A stretch of DNA of 64,000 nt, taken from positions 13,777,241-13,841,240 of the forward strand of contig CM057153.1 in assembly GCA_029962745.1 (NCBI GenBank). Direction: 5' to 3'. The DNA comes from Echinometra lucunter. Its lineage: Eukaryota > Echinodermata > Echinoidea > Camarodonta > Echinometridae. Shown piece after piece: positions 35,760 through 55,829 of the stretch (positions are counted from its first letter, which is position 1; the number at the start of each line of letters is the position of its first letter). The notes below the pieces were generated by a model that made no database searches, was not told the DNA's origin, and saw nothing but the letters and a program-made list of their open reading frames with translations. The translations under genes were made by a program, and so were the position numbers.

Positions 35760-36265
35760 TCAGAGTTGGTAGTAAAACCTGGTAGGTGACAATATAGGGC
35801 ACTTTTATCAAGGAATATAATTATTTTACGCCGTTTGTGATAATCTTGTATGTCCTCCTTCCGTCCAACATTCAAAATAAAGTGTTTTAACTTATTTCGA
35901 GCTATTGCTTTTTTCTGTTCATTATCTTTACTTTCTAAACGTTTATTATATAGATTCGTTTCTTCGTCGGAGGCATTTCTTTAGATCTCACATTGTGTAT
36001 CATTATTTTATGAGTATTATTAAATGGTTAATGTTCTGATTTTCCATCCAACCCAACTAAAATTGCCTCCCAATTTTGATTGCATCACTTTCATTTGTTC
36101 TCCTATTTCTTGCCATAATTTTAACTTTTTTAAGACAAATAATTGACACTTCATAAATAATTGATGACATACTTCTATTTCTTTTCCACAGAAAGAACAT
36201 AAATTAGGTGATAAGAACATCAAACAGATGATAAAACTGCCAAATTTATAGTAATTTATCATCAT
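35760..36265 (-). mobile_element. Non-LTR retrotransposon relic, 3' end (RT C-terminal zinc motif)
   Basis: The minus-strand frame has SPNLCSFCGKEIEVCHQLF then MKC, a Cys-x2-Cys-x7-His-x4-Cys motif near 36140-36205. This resembles the C-terminal Cys/His cluster of LINE ORF2 proteins, and a Trp-containing helix (KLKLWQEIGEQ) follows. A second frame downstream reads RKEDIQDYHKRRKIIIFLDK. The frame shift and absence of upstream RT domains show a 5'-truncated dead copy. Confidence 0.65.
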
Positions 36266-36534
36266 GTAAACTTATTAAAATTACACGGATGCAAAAATTA
36301 TATGACCGTATCACATAAACTTTTTCTTGGAATTCATGCGCATATAAGTTATGTGCCATCGTTTTTAAGAATTGGCGTTAATGGTAAAATAAAAACCTTG
36401 TTTAATGTCAGTACAATATCCTATGTTTACTACAATAATGGAACAGAAAAGTTTCATTATCCCCTAAACACGGCACTAGTTTATTAAGATGTATACAAAC
36501 TTTGGTAGCCGCATCACTCATTATTTCAAAAAGT

Positions 36535-36665
36535 ATGTTTGGGCGGGAAACAAATTAGGGACGCCATCTTGAGCGTCGGTAATCGAAAATCGTCTGGCTG
36601 GTATGTTTCGAACGCAAAAAAATCCATGTTTCGTAGAACCATTACCGCATCGGAAGTGCTGTGCA
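36535..36665 (+). promoter_or_regulatory. RAD21: Probable RAD21 promoter: E2F, YY1 and ETS-like sites
   Basis: GGGCGGGAAA at 36541-36550 matches an E2F site. CGCCATCTTG at 36562-36571 matches YY1. CGGAAGT at 36651-36657 matches an ETS core. No TATA box is evident, which suits a housekeeping and cell-cycle gene. It lies 2.7 kb upstream of the start-codon exon. Assignment to RAD21 is inferred from position and strand; the weak alternative is the ATGATGGCGCCG region near 36920. Confidence 0.5.
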
Positions 36666-36714
36666 CCTTTTCGTAGTGTATGTTTGTGGAAAAATATTAG
36701 TCGTATCATATAAT
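36660..36714 (+). other. RAD21: Possible non-coding first exon of RAD21
   Basis: A strong donor TAAT|GTAAGT at 36714/36715 follows the promoter-like cluster, and the next acceptor in the gene (TTCTTATTAG at 39323) opens a 5' UTR. The transcription start is not determined. Confidence 0.4.
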
Positions 36715-37038
36715 GTAAGTATTTTCTCGAAAGAAATGCAGTTTTCCCGTGATTTTGTTGTTTATTTTTGCTCCATTCGATTGAGTCTGGGACTGGGAGG
36801 AGGAACGTTTCGTGTGTGTAGATCTACGTGTGTACGTGTGTGGTAATGTGCGAGACTGAGTGAGAGACGTCTCCGAGCTTGAGTTGTGTGTGTTGTGTAT
36901 GCTCGCCGTTTGTAATGCATGATGGCGCCGTTGCTGCTGAAAATGAAATGCAGAGGTGAAAAGTCATTAGAGATTTATGAAATCTACGCCAGAATTAGAG
37001 CCTATAATTTTCATTTTTGTTACAAAATAAAGTATCTA

Positions 37039-37375
37039 GGTAATCCTGGGTTTTAGGGGTAGGGCCTAGATCTATAAATTATTTGCACTTGCATTCAATC
37101 GCTAACTTCAGCACACCTCTTCCTGACAACCCAGCTGACCCACAGAAATAGAAAACAGTGACTGACACCAACCCTAACCCCAACCCTCTACCTAATCCTA
37201 ATCCTAATCCTAACCCTATCCTTAACCCTAATCCTAATCCTGATCCCAATCCTAACCATAATCCACACACGACAGTCTGTTGTAGATCTGTGTCATGTAA
37301 TATGTATGTGGTGCGCTGAAGTTAGCGATCGAATGCAAGTGCAAATAATTTATACCCCTAAAACCCAGGATTACC
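37039..37375. mobile_element. Perfect-TIR element with 8-bp target duplication and telomere-like interior
   Basis: GGTAATCCTGGGTTTTAGGG begins a 23-bp end that is exactly inverted at the right. Pairing then continues (AAATTATTTGCACTTGCATT and CGCTAACTTCAGC) after a 13-bp left-only insert. AGTATCTA flanks both ends (37031-37038 and 37376-37383). The interior 37164-37262 is degenerate CCCTAA/CCTAAT. The 8-bp duplication is hAT-like. Non-autonomous. Confidence 0.85.
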
Positions 37376-37869
37376 AGTATCTAGGCCTGTTGAGGAATCT
37401 GGAGGACATTTTGTCTTGATTGACAATGATTGATTGAGTTGAAGATGGCCAACTCATTTGTGAACAAAAATAAGAATGCATTGCCAGCCCATGGGCACTC
37501 AGGGAGCCATTGGTATGGTGAGCTGTGCAAATTTATGTGAAATGCTGCCCTCTATAGTTGGAGATAGAAATCACTAAAATAATCAACAAATTCTTGGAAA
37601 ATGTTTGCTTTTTACACCCAGTATGATAACATATCCTATTTTCATTCCATTCCTTCAATTGGATCTAAATTATCTTCATCAAATGAATTTTGAGAAATCT
37701 TTTTCTGATCACTGCTCTTGTTCCTCTGTCCCAGAAATGTGACAGAGAACACTACTTTCCTATTGTCAGCAATTTCCACTGTACAGGCCTAATTCAGTGC
37801 AAGGTCATCTGATGATAACCTGGCATTCGTTAGTTAGCATTCGTGCAAGTGGCCCATGGGTGGCAGTGC

Positions 37870-38000
37870 CGCAGTTAGACCGAAGTGTTCTGTCTCTAAC
37901 AGTCGTTGTTAGCCTCCTAATTTTGGTAGAGTCGGCACTCCTCCTTTTTAGACCGAAGTGTTCTGTCTATAACAGTTGTTGGAGTACCTTTAGAATGCAA
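37870..38000 (+). repeat. Direct repeat units related to 38735-38800
   Basis: ACCGAAGTGTTCTGTCT occurs twice about 70 bp apart. CCTAATTTTGGTAGAGTCGG followed by CACTCCTCCTTTTTAGA recurs at 38758 with small changes. Confidence 0.7.
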
Positions 38001-38054
38001 CGCCACATACATTTTTAAACAGTGCCATCTAGCGGCCAGAGAGAGTATTTTATA

Positions 38055-38470
38055 GAAACCAATGGCCAACGACCAACGACCATGAAGTAATATTAATTAA
38101 AAAGCCAACGATCAATGACCATCGACTATCGTCACACATGCTAGATTTCAGAAGTAGATCACAGAAATTAACGACCAACGACCAACGACCATACATGTAC
38201 ATGTAATTGAAAAGCCCATCGACCAACAATGTTTTACATATATAGAACTGGGGCATAGAAACCAACGACCATCACAAAATCTGTAATGAAATAGCCAACG
38301 ACCAACGACCATCGACCACCAGTCTTACAAAATATTTAAGTACGGAATTGGGGTACAGAAACCAATTGAATGGCCAATGACCAACGACCATCGACTATCA
38401 TCACACATATGAATGCTAGATTTCAGAAGTAGATCACAGTTCACTAACGACCAACGACCAACGACCATAT
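38055..38470. repeat. Satellite-like array of AACGACCAACGACCATCG units
   Basis: The short word CAACGACCA is repeated within a longer unit. GCTAGATTTCAGAAGTAGAT plus CACAG occurs near 38141 and 38412, giving a higher-order period of about 270 bp. Two such units are present. Confidence 0.8.
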
Positions 38471-39394
38471 ACATGTACATAATATATATTGGATTTAGAA
38501 CGAGGAACATAAGCCAATTATGAATCACATTTATTATGCTTCGTTTTAAATAAATATTATTTTACTTGTTTTAGACATCAAGAAATATACATCTACCATA
38601 CCCGTTATATATTCCTCTCCCCTTCTCTTTTTTTCTTTCATTATCCACTGACTACATACGGACCTACGGACCCAGACTTCTTTTTTGTTGTTGTTCAAAT
38701 GACGCCCTCTATCGCGTGGCGTTGTATTCTAAAGGTAAGCCCAGTCATCGTTGGCCTCGTAATTTTGGTAGGGTCGGCACTCCTCCTTTTTAGAGACAGA
38801 AGCGCCCCAATGCGTTGTGTATGCAATCTCATTGTAATGGGCAAGACAATGAAAAACTACCTCAAATCAGCGATTTTCCCCCTTTATTCATGAATATAAC
38901 AATATCATTATACACTACAGAGTAGACCTATACAATGTAGCTTACTGATTTTATGATTAATTCCTTTTAACTCTCCATTTTCAGGTAAATCCAGGGTCCT
39001 AAAATCTTGCAGCAGCCAACCTCTATCTATCTCTGTTCGCGCTCGCCTCCGCGCTTTTCGCAGGGAGATCAGCGAATTCGCTACTCGTCGCATTTCAACC
39101 GACCGTATTCAAACGATCGACCACGTACGTACGTTTGGGCATGTACGTACGAACGATGTTTTTGTTGTTGTTGTATCGTATTGGTAGCTCGTTCATAATT
39201 TTTTAAACCTAAGAGGAAAAGAATCAAATGAGACATTACTACACCAAAAATATAGTCTATTGACTTGTGATAATTATTCTCTTATATTTTTTTTCCCCTA
39301 CTTGTCATTTAATTTCTTATTAGATTTGAAAGGACTTGCTTTTCCGTAAGAAGGAATAAACCTTTGAAGAGGAGCTGCAGCACCAGCAGGCACC

Positions 39395-47604
<8,210 letters not shown>

Positions 47605-48088
47605 GCTTCTCTCGGTGTCACCCATTTACCTTATCGCTATGAACAATCTCGCTAAGATATTGTCCCTTTAAGGACATTGCCGCTTTAGGAAAACCCTTCT
47701 CAAAGACTTTGCGGCAGAATCCTGTTTCTTATTTGCATTTAAACAGTTTTCTTTCCTACAAATCGTCTCCCTTGTTACAGATTAGCCAAGAGACACATGA
47801 TCATTGTCCAGAGTCTGCTGGTAGAGACATTGGCATAAACTCATTGTCATTACTAAATTCCATTCTACATGTACGAACCTTCTCACTACAAAAAAAATCT
47901 TGAGAGAGATGTATCTGTGAGGAGTCCTTTGTAGAGGCATTTTCATATCTTGTGGCTTTTCCTTGCTACACCCATTTACCTTTATAGCTACAGTCAGTCT
48001 TAGAAAGACCTTTACCATTCGGGAAGTCCAGTGATCAAGGCTGATACATAACTTTTTGTTTATTAATGATCATGATCCACTGTCCTTT

Positions 48089-48357
48089 CACTATGAACGT
48101 GGCGGACAAAGAAAGCGGACAAAATAAACAACCTCTCATTCTACCCTTCACAATGGTTCTGGTAGTCAAAAGAACATCCCTTCACAGCTATCATGTTTAA
48201 TCATGTAGTTCCATGTGAATATGCATGCGACACCTGTTCTACATATTTCAGACAATAGCAGTGAAGGGATGTTCTTTTGACTATGAGAACCATTGTAAGG
48301 GGTAGAATGAGGGGTTGTTTATTTTGTCCGCTTTCTTTGTCCGTCATGTTCATAGTG
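48089..48357. mobile_element. 269-bp palindromic MITE, family D copy 1
   Basis: CACTATGAACGTGGCGGACA at the left and GTCATGTTCATAGTG at the right. The arms pair over about 110 bp (CCTCTCATTCTACCCTTCAC, CAAAAGAACATCCCTTCAC). TTT flanks both sides as a 3-bp target duplication. It lies within the likely RAD21 3' UTR. Confidence 0.9.
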
Positions 48358-50589
48358 TTTGCTGCATTTGTCAGCTATTTCACTCAGTGCTGGGACTAGA
48401 TTGTGAAAAACTGCACACAGCTGCACCACATTGTAATCTGTTGACCAGAATACTGTGTGACATCCCCATTCTCGTTTTTGTTGCCCTTTCATAAACAACC
48501 TCCCTACACTGATACAAGTCTCTTTAGCATCCAAAGGATCTGAACTATCTGAGGGAAGTACGCAAATTGCATAATTTTATCTGGAACACTGACAAAGTCC
48601 TTTGATGGATGTCACAATCATCTGTTGATGCTGACCTTGAGAAGGTTGAAATATTTTACTGAACTCTGTTATTGTTCTTTCCAATGGAAAGCTTACCCGT
48701 TGGTATATTGATTGTGCTGCTGACTGCATCGTTCTAGAAGTGTTAGTATTATCACAATAGTTATTCCATATCACTTGTTGAAATGATAAGAATGAGAAAG
48801 ATTTCATAGACAACAATGTGAGCTGTAATGCAAGTACTACTAGATTTAATGGAACAGCTTACTTTGACTAGATAGACAGATTTCATAGAAGTTTCCATAA
48901 CGTTAGACATAAACAGGAGGTAACGAAATGAACATATTTTTGTAGGAAATTTTTAAAGGTTTTGAATGTGGAATAGAATTGAAATGGAGAATTGTTTACA
49001 AACCTCACATCACACGTCAATGTGTTATGATGACAATGTCTTTGGATTATTTGTTACAAAATGACTATTTTCAGATTTGTACAGAGTGCTTTTAATACCT
49101 TTTATCATTCTTTGAGCCTTGTACAGAGAAGATATAACCATTAAAATTTCCTCCTAAAATTTATTGAAGGATGGACAACAATTCAATTTTGAGCAATGAA
49201 AGATAGTTAAAATATTTGATGATGCCTTAGATATTTGATAATCAGTTTCATATTTTATAGAACTCATTTGTAGGACCGGATATTTCAGGAATACAATTTG
49301 TTCAGTTTCATTGATCAGTTTTGTGTCCAAATGGAAAGTGAAATTGTTTTCTGTGTCTGCAAAGTCAATCTAGTATTTTATTGTGACATCTTCTATTGTA
49401 AATAACAAAGTTTTATCTTAACCTCTCATTGTTGCTAGAAGTAGTTGTCAATGTAAGACGTCCATTGCCTACAGCTTTCAGTAATATCGTGTTATTTATT
49501 GCCATTGCAGTATACCCCCCCCCAAAAAAAAAAAAACATATTTTGTTGCATCAGCACAAAAACGCCCCTGAATGTGCTGTGTGCAGAAAAGCCCTTAACA
49601 AAATATGACACAATTTAAAGCTTTTGTAATAAAAATCCAGTTATGACATTCTGATGTGTTGGGGTTACTGTTACCTTCCTTCTTAATAGGTTTAAATGAA
49701 GAAATAAGTAAGCATTTTACAGCAAATTTCTTTCTTCGATTTAGGAGAATTGCATGGCATGAGGGCATTTCTGCACTGATGCAACAATTTATGAAGGGTG
49801 TTCATGGAATATTTTTTTAATCATCTTAAGAGCTTGATTGCATCCTTGTTGAATGAATTTGAGTTTATATCCCTGACTGCATCAATGCTCATCTCATAGT
49901 AGATTTTGTTGATTCATGTTGGCTATTCTTCTATTCAGTCTTAAAACATTTTGATCAATTTAAATAAATTCATTTCTCAGTTCTCTTTTCTCTAAATGGA
50001 AATGAAATTTACCATAGAATATTTTTGTGTGAATTTTATGCAATTTCCTGTATACTCCATTCAAAGACCTGTCATTTTCTTATTCCAATAATATTTAGAC
50101 CGTGTTGTGTAAAAGCTGTTAGTTGTAATGTTTGGACATACTGCAAACTCATCTTGGCCATCTTTTTTTTCTTCTTCTTTCTTTCTTTTTTAAATTCGAT
50201 TGTTCAAAGTCAGTTTGTATGAATATTGAAAGTTTACTTGAATACAAGTAGTAACTTTCCTACTGCAAGTCTTCAGAGATACCTTACATAAAACCACAAT
50301 AAGTAGAAAGGGCTTGAAAGAAGCACCCTAATCAGTCCATACAAAGTTAAGTTGGACTACCAGTATGCTTTGCGAGGGTAATTGAATTCATGCAAGTTAT
50401 ATTGAGACTTGTCAACTGATATTCTGCATGACGTGTGGTAAACCTGTCGTAAACTGTTAAGAAATGTGTGAAAGTCACTGGAGATAAGAATGTACTTGCA
50501 CTTCTCTTCATGTATTATACACACAGACTTTGCAAAGAATAAATGTGCACCTTTCTGGAAGAATGCAAAACAAGAGTTGTATACAGCAA

Positions 50590-50765
50590 AAGATAGCATG
50601 AATACCGGTATGTTGGCTTGCGATAACTGTTCTGTAGTCCATGTCTTTTTAGAACATACGAGTACACTATGTAAATGTAGAGAATATCAGCCCAAAGATT
50701 TCTGTTGGGGGAAAACTGCCAAGTCTATACTTGAAGATACTGTGAACTGTGGCTGGCTCACATAG
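50590..50765 (+). mobile_element. Possible LINE relic (Cys/His motif fragment)
   Basis: The frame reads MLACDNCSVVHVFLEHTSTL, then CKCREYQPKDFC, resembling the C-x2-C-x4-H-x4 end of non-LTR retrotransposon ORF2. Short, isolated and not supported by other RT motifs. Confidence 0.4.
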
Positions 50766-50789
50766 AGATAGACATCCACATCTCCTTGA

Positions 50790-51112
50790 GGCCAGTTTTC
50801 ACAGGGCAGGCAAATGATTCGCGAAGGATGCGAATGTTGAAAACATGGAAAAGTCCACCGTTCTTATTTTAGGCTTCAAAAATTTGCCAAACATGCGCAG
50901 GGATTTGGAAGTGTCTGTCATGCATTGTTTGTGGGATGCTGGAAATGCTTGCAAGAAATCCAAACTTTTTTGCCGTGGAACTATTAAAAACAAACAATTG
51001 ACGAACTTCCAAACTCCCATGCATGTTTGGTGAACTTTTGGAGCCTAAAATATAGATGTTATTTTACTTTTGCATCCTTCACAAATCATTCTTGTGCCAG
51101 TGAAAACCGGCC
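50790..51112. mobile_element. TIR MITE, about 323 bp
   Basis: GGCCAGTTTTCACAGGGCAG is mirrored at the right by CTTGTGCCAGTGAAAACCGG. Inner words AAATGATTCGCGAAGGATGC and GCATCCTTCACAAATCATT also pair. Confidence 0.75.
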
Positions 51113-51615
51113 TTGGGTTGATTTGGCACCCAATCAGATAGTCTTAAAGTCATTTTTGTTTCTTAGAGGATTAAATCATTTATATTTATATGCTGGTCTT
51201 GTTACGTGAGCAGTTTACAAAAATGCCATTTTTGTTCATCAACATTTTTCGTTTCTTTTTCATTTTCTACCTGATGTATATATCACTTTGTAAATACAGA
51301 TGCTCGTGTACTATCCCATTATAACAGTAGCTTTCTTTTTGGATAGTGTCAGTTTTTGGTTCCATGTTCTTTTTAATTAGAATAACTGTCACAATATGTC
51401 CCATTTTTTTTTTTGTATTTAATTTGAAACATGTAAATATGAAATAAATATGATAAAAATTAAAAGGTATTCCAAGTTTTGGATTTACAAGTCATGTTGT
51501 GTGTCTGGAGACATCTTTTTCTCTTGTCAAAATGTGAACATTTTTACAAGGTGAATACTAGTGTGCCACACAGTGTAGGCAATGATTATTTTAGACGCGC
51601 TGAGGAATTCATAAA

Positions 51616-52120
51616 TTAAAGCCGGTCTCTAGTTTTGGTAGCAAAACAAAGGAGAATTGGCATGAAATTGATCAAGTATAGTCTCACATTGTCCGCCTTG
51701 CATAAAAAGACGTGTGTGAGATTGTGTGATATTGCTTCCATGAATTCCAGTAAATTTTAGTGTAAATGTCTGAGAGGAACGCAATAAAATGGTCAAACTC
51801 AGCGGTAGGCTCTGACGCCTCCACACCAATGAGGTCAGCGTAAAACACACAGCGATTCGTTGTGTATATGGGGCAAATGGAATTCTCATGGTTTTTACGT
51901 GTATGCGGGCACTGTGTGATGCTGCATTGACGATGTTTAAGGGGAACGAAAACTAAAGTTTTGACATTTTGACTGTAAAATACACCCACACAAATGAGTT
52001 TTTATTCAATATTTTACGTCATAAAGGTTTTATGATACAGTTTTTCATCTCATATGGCAATGAATTGAAATAATGAAAGATATTTTTCTGAGATTTACCA
52101 AAACTAGAGATCAGCTTTAA
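51616..52120. mobile_element. TIR element, about 505 bp
   Basis: TTAAAGCCGGTCTCTAGTTT followed by TGGTA is inverted at the right as TACCAAAACTAGAGATCAGC followed by TTTAA. No coding frame. Confidence 0.7.
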
Positions 52121-52988
52121 ACAAGCAAATTAGTACACTTTAAAGCTCAGATTTTCTAAAATAATATCAAATGAAATACAATAAACTGTACATCAACTAA
52201 AAGAAAATTATATTGTGGTTAAAGACAGCCCGTCCTTTTGAAGACCCAATTCTGAAAATTCCCTGACTCTGTCATCATTTGAGAGAGAAAGGCTATATAA
52301 CCTATCCCTGAAATTGAAAATAATGGAAATAATCTTCGATAATTCATCAGAGCTTTCTTTTTTCGTATCATGAAAAAAAGACCCGAGGATTGAAGTGCAC
52401 AACGAAAGGATTCACGTTGCAGTGCCGCTATATTATGTACGGTACGTGTCGTGGCCGCGAGCTAGCTAGCTAGCTATATACAGCTGGCTACGCTACTGCT
52501 GGTGAGCTGATCCGACCTGTTTATTCAAGGTTGGTAGCCAGATTTTCATTTTACATTAAAAACTTAAGCAATGATCAAATGAACAGTATCAGAAGGGCAT
52601 ATCCTAAACTCATGCCAAGTTGTATGGATTTTCGTCGATTTTGCAAAAGGGACAAGTTACTTTTAAGATGGGTATTGCAAGAAGTCATGATCGTTAATGC
52701 ATGATGAGTTACTGTCCATTGGTCACTATGTATTCAGACCCTGCTGTGATTAACTGACCATAAATTGTCATGCTTCAACAAACGTGACTTATCACCCTGC
52801 CAAATTTAAAGGCAATATACCTCTCTTTAATCTGATGTACAGTTTATCATAATGGTGAAGGTAATACAAATAATTTTATATCAAATTTAACATAAACACA
52901 TCACCTATAACATTTAAAATTAAAACAATTTCATTGAGGCACGAGTGTTACAGTCCATTAATCACAGCAAAGTCCGACAATGAACATT

Positions 52989-53312
52989 AAGGTTTGTTCA
53001 GACATGACGCGACAAACCCGCACTTTTTTGTATAGTAAGTGAATGGGATATGAAGCAGCAAAAAAAAAACTGAGGCAAGAGGCATATTCTTTGCCTCCCG
53101 GTGGCAAAAAGCTGTGGACCATTCATATTCTTAAAAAGTTTGCACAAACTATGTTAATGAGTTCCTTGGCTCTACTTTCGACATAAATCTCTTTTATTTG
53201 AGTGTTGATTTGTCAGTGCGTGATCCATTAACGGAAGTGGCCTGGTTTGCCACGCCATATCTGAACACTTGAAACAATGCAGGGGTTTGTCATGTCATGT
53301 CTGAGCAAGCCC
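52989..53312. mobile_element. TIR MITE, about 324 bp
   Basis: TTGTTCAGACATGACGCGAC then AAACCC is mirrored by GGGTTTGTCATGTCATGTCT then GAGCAA. The interior has no open frame. Confidence 0.75.
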
Positions 53313-53498
53313 TTCATGCCTCAATGATCAGGAATTGTCACTATACCCATCTTTATGACGATATATTTTGTTTCAGCCGAGGTACAATCAACTGCATTTC
53401 ATCCGATAGTATTTTCAAAATCTGAACTTAAAAGGGTATTTATTTCCTTGTTTTACAAATATATGAATTTCTCAGCATGTCCAAATAATTATTGGCTG

Positions 53499-53713
53499 CA
53501 GCGGCAGATCCAGGGTTTTTCAGAAGGGAGGGCCAAAGTCTGAGAATTTGCTGACAAGCAAAACATAAGGTCCTCTGCTTTCTCCAAGTGTAACCCCCCA
53601 AATTTGCTGACAAACAAAAAGAAAAGCTCTGCCAAAGGGGGAGGGGGCTGATTCAACCCCCTGCCAAAAGGGGAGGGGGCCGATTCACCCCCCCCCCCCA
53701 ATCCGCCACTGGG
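53499..53713. mobile_element. Short element with CAGTGGCGGAT-type ends
   Basis: CAGCGGCAGATCCAGGG at the left is matched inverted by CCAATCCGCCACTGG at the right. Two copies of CTGCCAAA(A)GGGGGAGGGGG lie inside. Confidence 0.65.
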
Positions 53714-53719
53714 GCACAC

Positions 53720-55829
53720 TTACACAAGCCCAAAATTATCCATAATCATACTATCACGCATTTGTTATAATTCGTTCAACATTTTAAAAGTATAGGTATG
53801 AATGGAATTAAAAATCAGTAATGCAGGGTTGGGGATGTTCTTGATGTATTTATAACCATTTACTAATTACTTGCCTTAACTCGGCCAAAGCAATCAAACT
53901 CCAACATTATGAAAGCAATACAACCTCCATGACATTTCCAACATGTATTTATTTCATATACATATATACATAAACTTGTATCGACAGTTGGCAAAGCATC
54001 TAAAATTACACGTTGTACATTTGAAGACAAATAAAGCATTACTCACTGCTTCATATTGAGCTGAAGGTTGATAGATTATACAAAAACGTGAATTTGAGCG
54101 ACTGTTACTGCATAAATTTGACTTATCCTGCACATCACAGACTGCACCACGATCAACATACCGGTACCCCAATCCTTTCCATCACCCCAACAGTAAGAAT
54201 GACAAAACTGTTACTCGTATAGCGTGATAGTAATATGAATAGAAAACAAACAGGAACTGTAAGCAATGTACGTCAGAAAGCTTACACAAGCTCAAGAAAA
54301 ATTGGTGATAATACCATTTCTAAAAAGAGAAACGATAAATATAAAAATGTAGAACATAGAATAAAAACACCATAACAGGAAATAAAATACATGTAATTCA
54401 ATGCCAGAAAAAAAAATGATGCCTTGGTGAAAAAGAATATCTCTTATGAAGCCTCAACGAGGTTCCTGTACTTGTATAAAAAAAAGTGCTCACCTAATAA
54501 ACAAATTTAATTCACTAAAAATAAAAATAGTTTCATAGATATACATATATATGGAGAACGAGTTCAAGTTTGCAAGAACATTACAAGTCCGCTTGACAAT
54601 TTCTTGACCTACACATGAAAATTTATTGAGATGATTGGATACTGAACAATAAACATTTTCCAACTATTCAATCATTTATGAGTCAACAGATATTGCCCCA
54701 ATTTTTTTTGCTACATATCATCACAGTTGCAATTGATTGTAATCTGAATGAAAAGAAAAATGATCATACTATCCATTTCTGTCCAATAGTGAATTGTACT
54801 GTAATAATGAAGACACTATGGTGTCTTGGAATGAGAAATATGCTATAACATAATTAGTTTCACTTCATTATTCTAAATATCCTCACTGAGAAATTCATGA
54901 TCTACATTGCCAAAAGTTCTCACAAATCACATCTCAAATCCAAGTCAATTCAACCATTATGAACAGTAATATGGTGTCACAGAATCAAAAGGAATCTTCA
55001 AACAAGCAATCAGTTCAGTTTCTCCTCCTTTCATGTCTAAAGCACAATGACGGAAGGCAAGCACATAAAAAGGATAAAAATACCTCTGCGGATGTACACG
55101 ATCTTTATATTTGTTCAGAATATGTATATAACCACGATTTGACATGACTATATATACAATGGTCCAATTTCATGAATGAGGTTTATTTTATATCATCGTC
55201 TAGAGCATCGTCTAAATTACGATTTAAACTTGCACTGTGGACTTAATTAAGCGTAAATAAGTGCACATATGTGCGTTACTGTCCACCATCTGGACGTGAG
55301 ACATGAGCGTACTATGCTTTAGGTATAAACCATAGTTTGAATAAACAAACCTTTTTCATGAATTCTGTTGCATATGTCCCTTTACAAATCTATGCATTTT
55401 TTAACAGATATTGTTAACAGTTAATCCAAATATTTCTGTAAATGAATACACATTCTTCAAAAAAACAACCGCTCAGACACTGCATTGCTTTGTTTAACCA
55501 TGGTAGAAGCTCAATCAAAGTATCAGCTTAAATGGAAATGGGAAGTAGAACTGGAGTCAGCTATTCAAAGCAGTCTTTTGATCTAATCAAAACATTCAAA
55601 CAAAGCTGATTTTTTTAAATCATAAAACTGTAGTAAACCGACATGCTACCAGTGTAATAAGCATATAGTGATTACTGCACTGGGAGGCAAGGAGTTTGTT
55701 TTTCTCTTGTGTGCATCCACTCAGAAAGTGCAGTTTAGACTTAATGAGTTAAGAACTAGAAATGCAATCAAACTAAACCAAGTCTGATGAAACTCATGAT
55801 ATATGCACTACATGTATTTGAGTCATTTA
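53720..55829 (-). other. 3' UTR / downstream region of the DIDO1-like gene
   Basis: AT-rich, without coding exons or strong repeats. Minus-strand AATAAA signals include one at 55187-55182 and others toward 53947. The true 3' end cannot be fixed. Confidence 0.4.

Larger units (their letters stand above)
47605..51450 (+). other. RAD21: RAD21 3' UTR and downstream region
   Basis: No further coding exon is present. Candidate poly(A) signals AATAAA lie at 49628-49633, 49963-49968 and 51443-51448; which one is used cannot be decided. The stretch includes the 269-bp palindromic MITE at 48089-48357 and a LINE-like fragment near 50.6 kb. Confidence 0.45.

Noticed and set aside
38055..38470. CRISPR-like array of regularly spaced repeats
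   Set aside because: Repeats are irregular, spacers are themselves repeated, and the genome is eukaryotic; it is a satellite.
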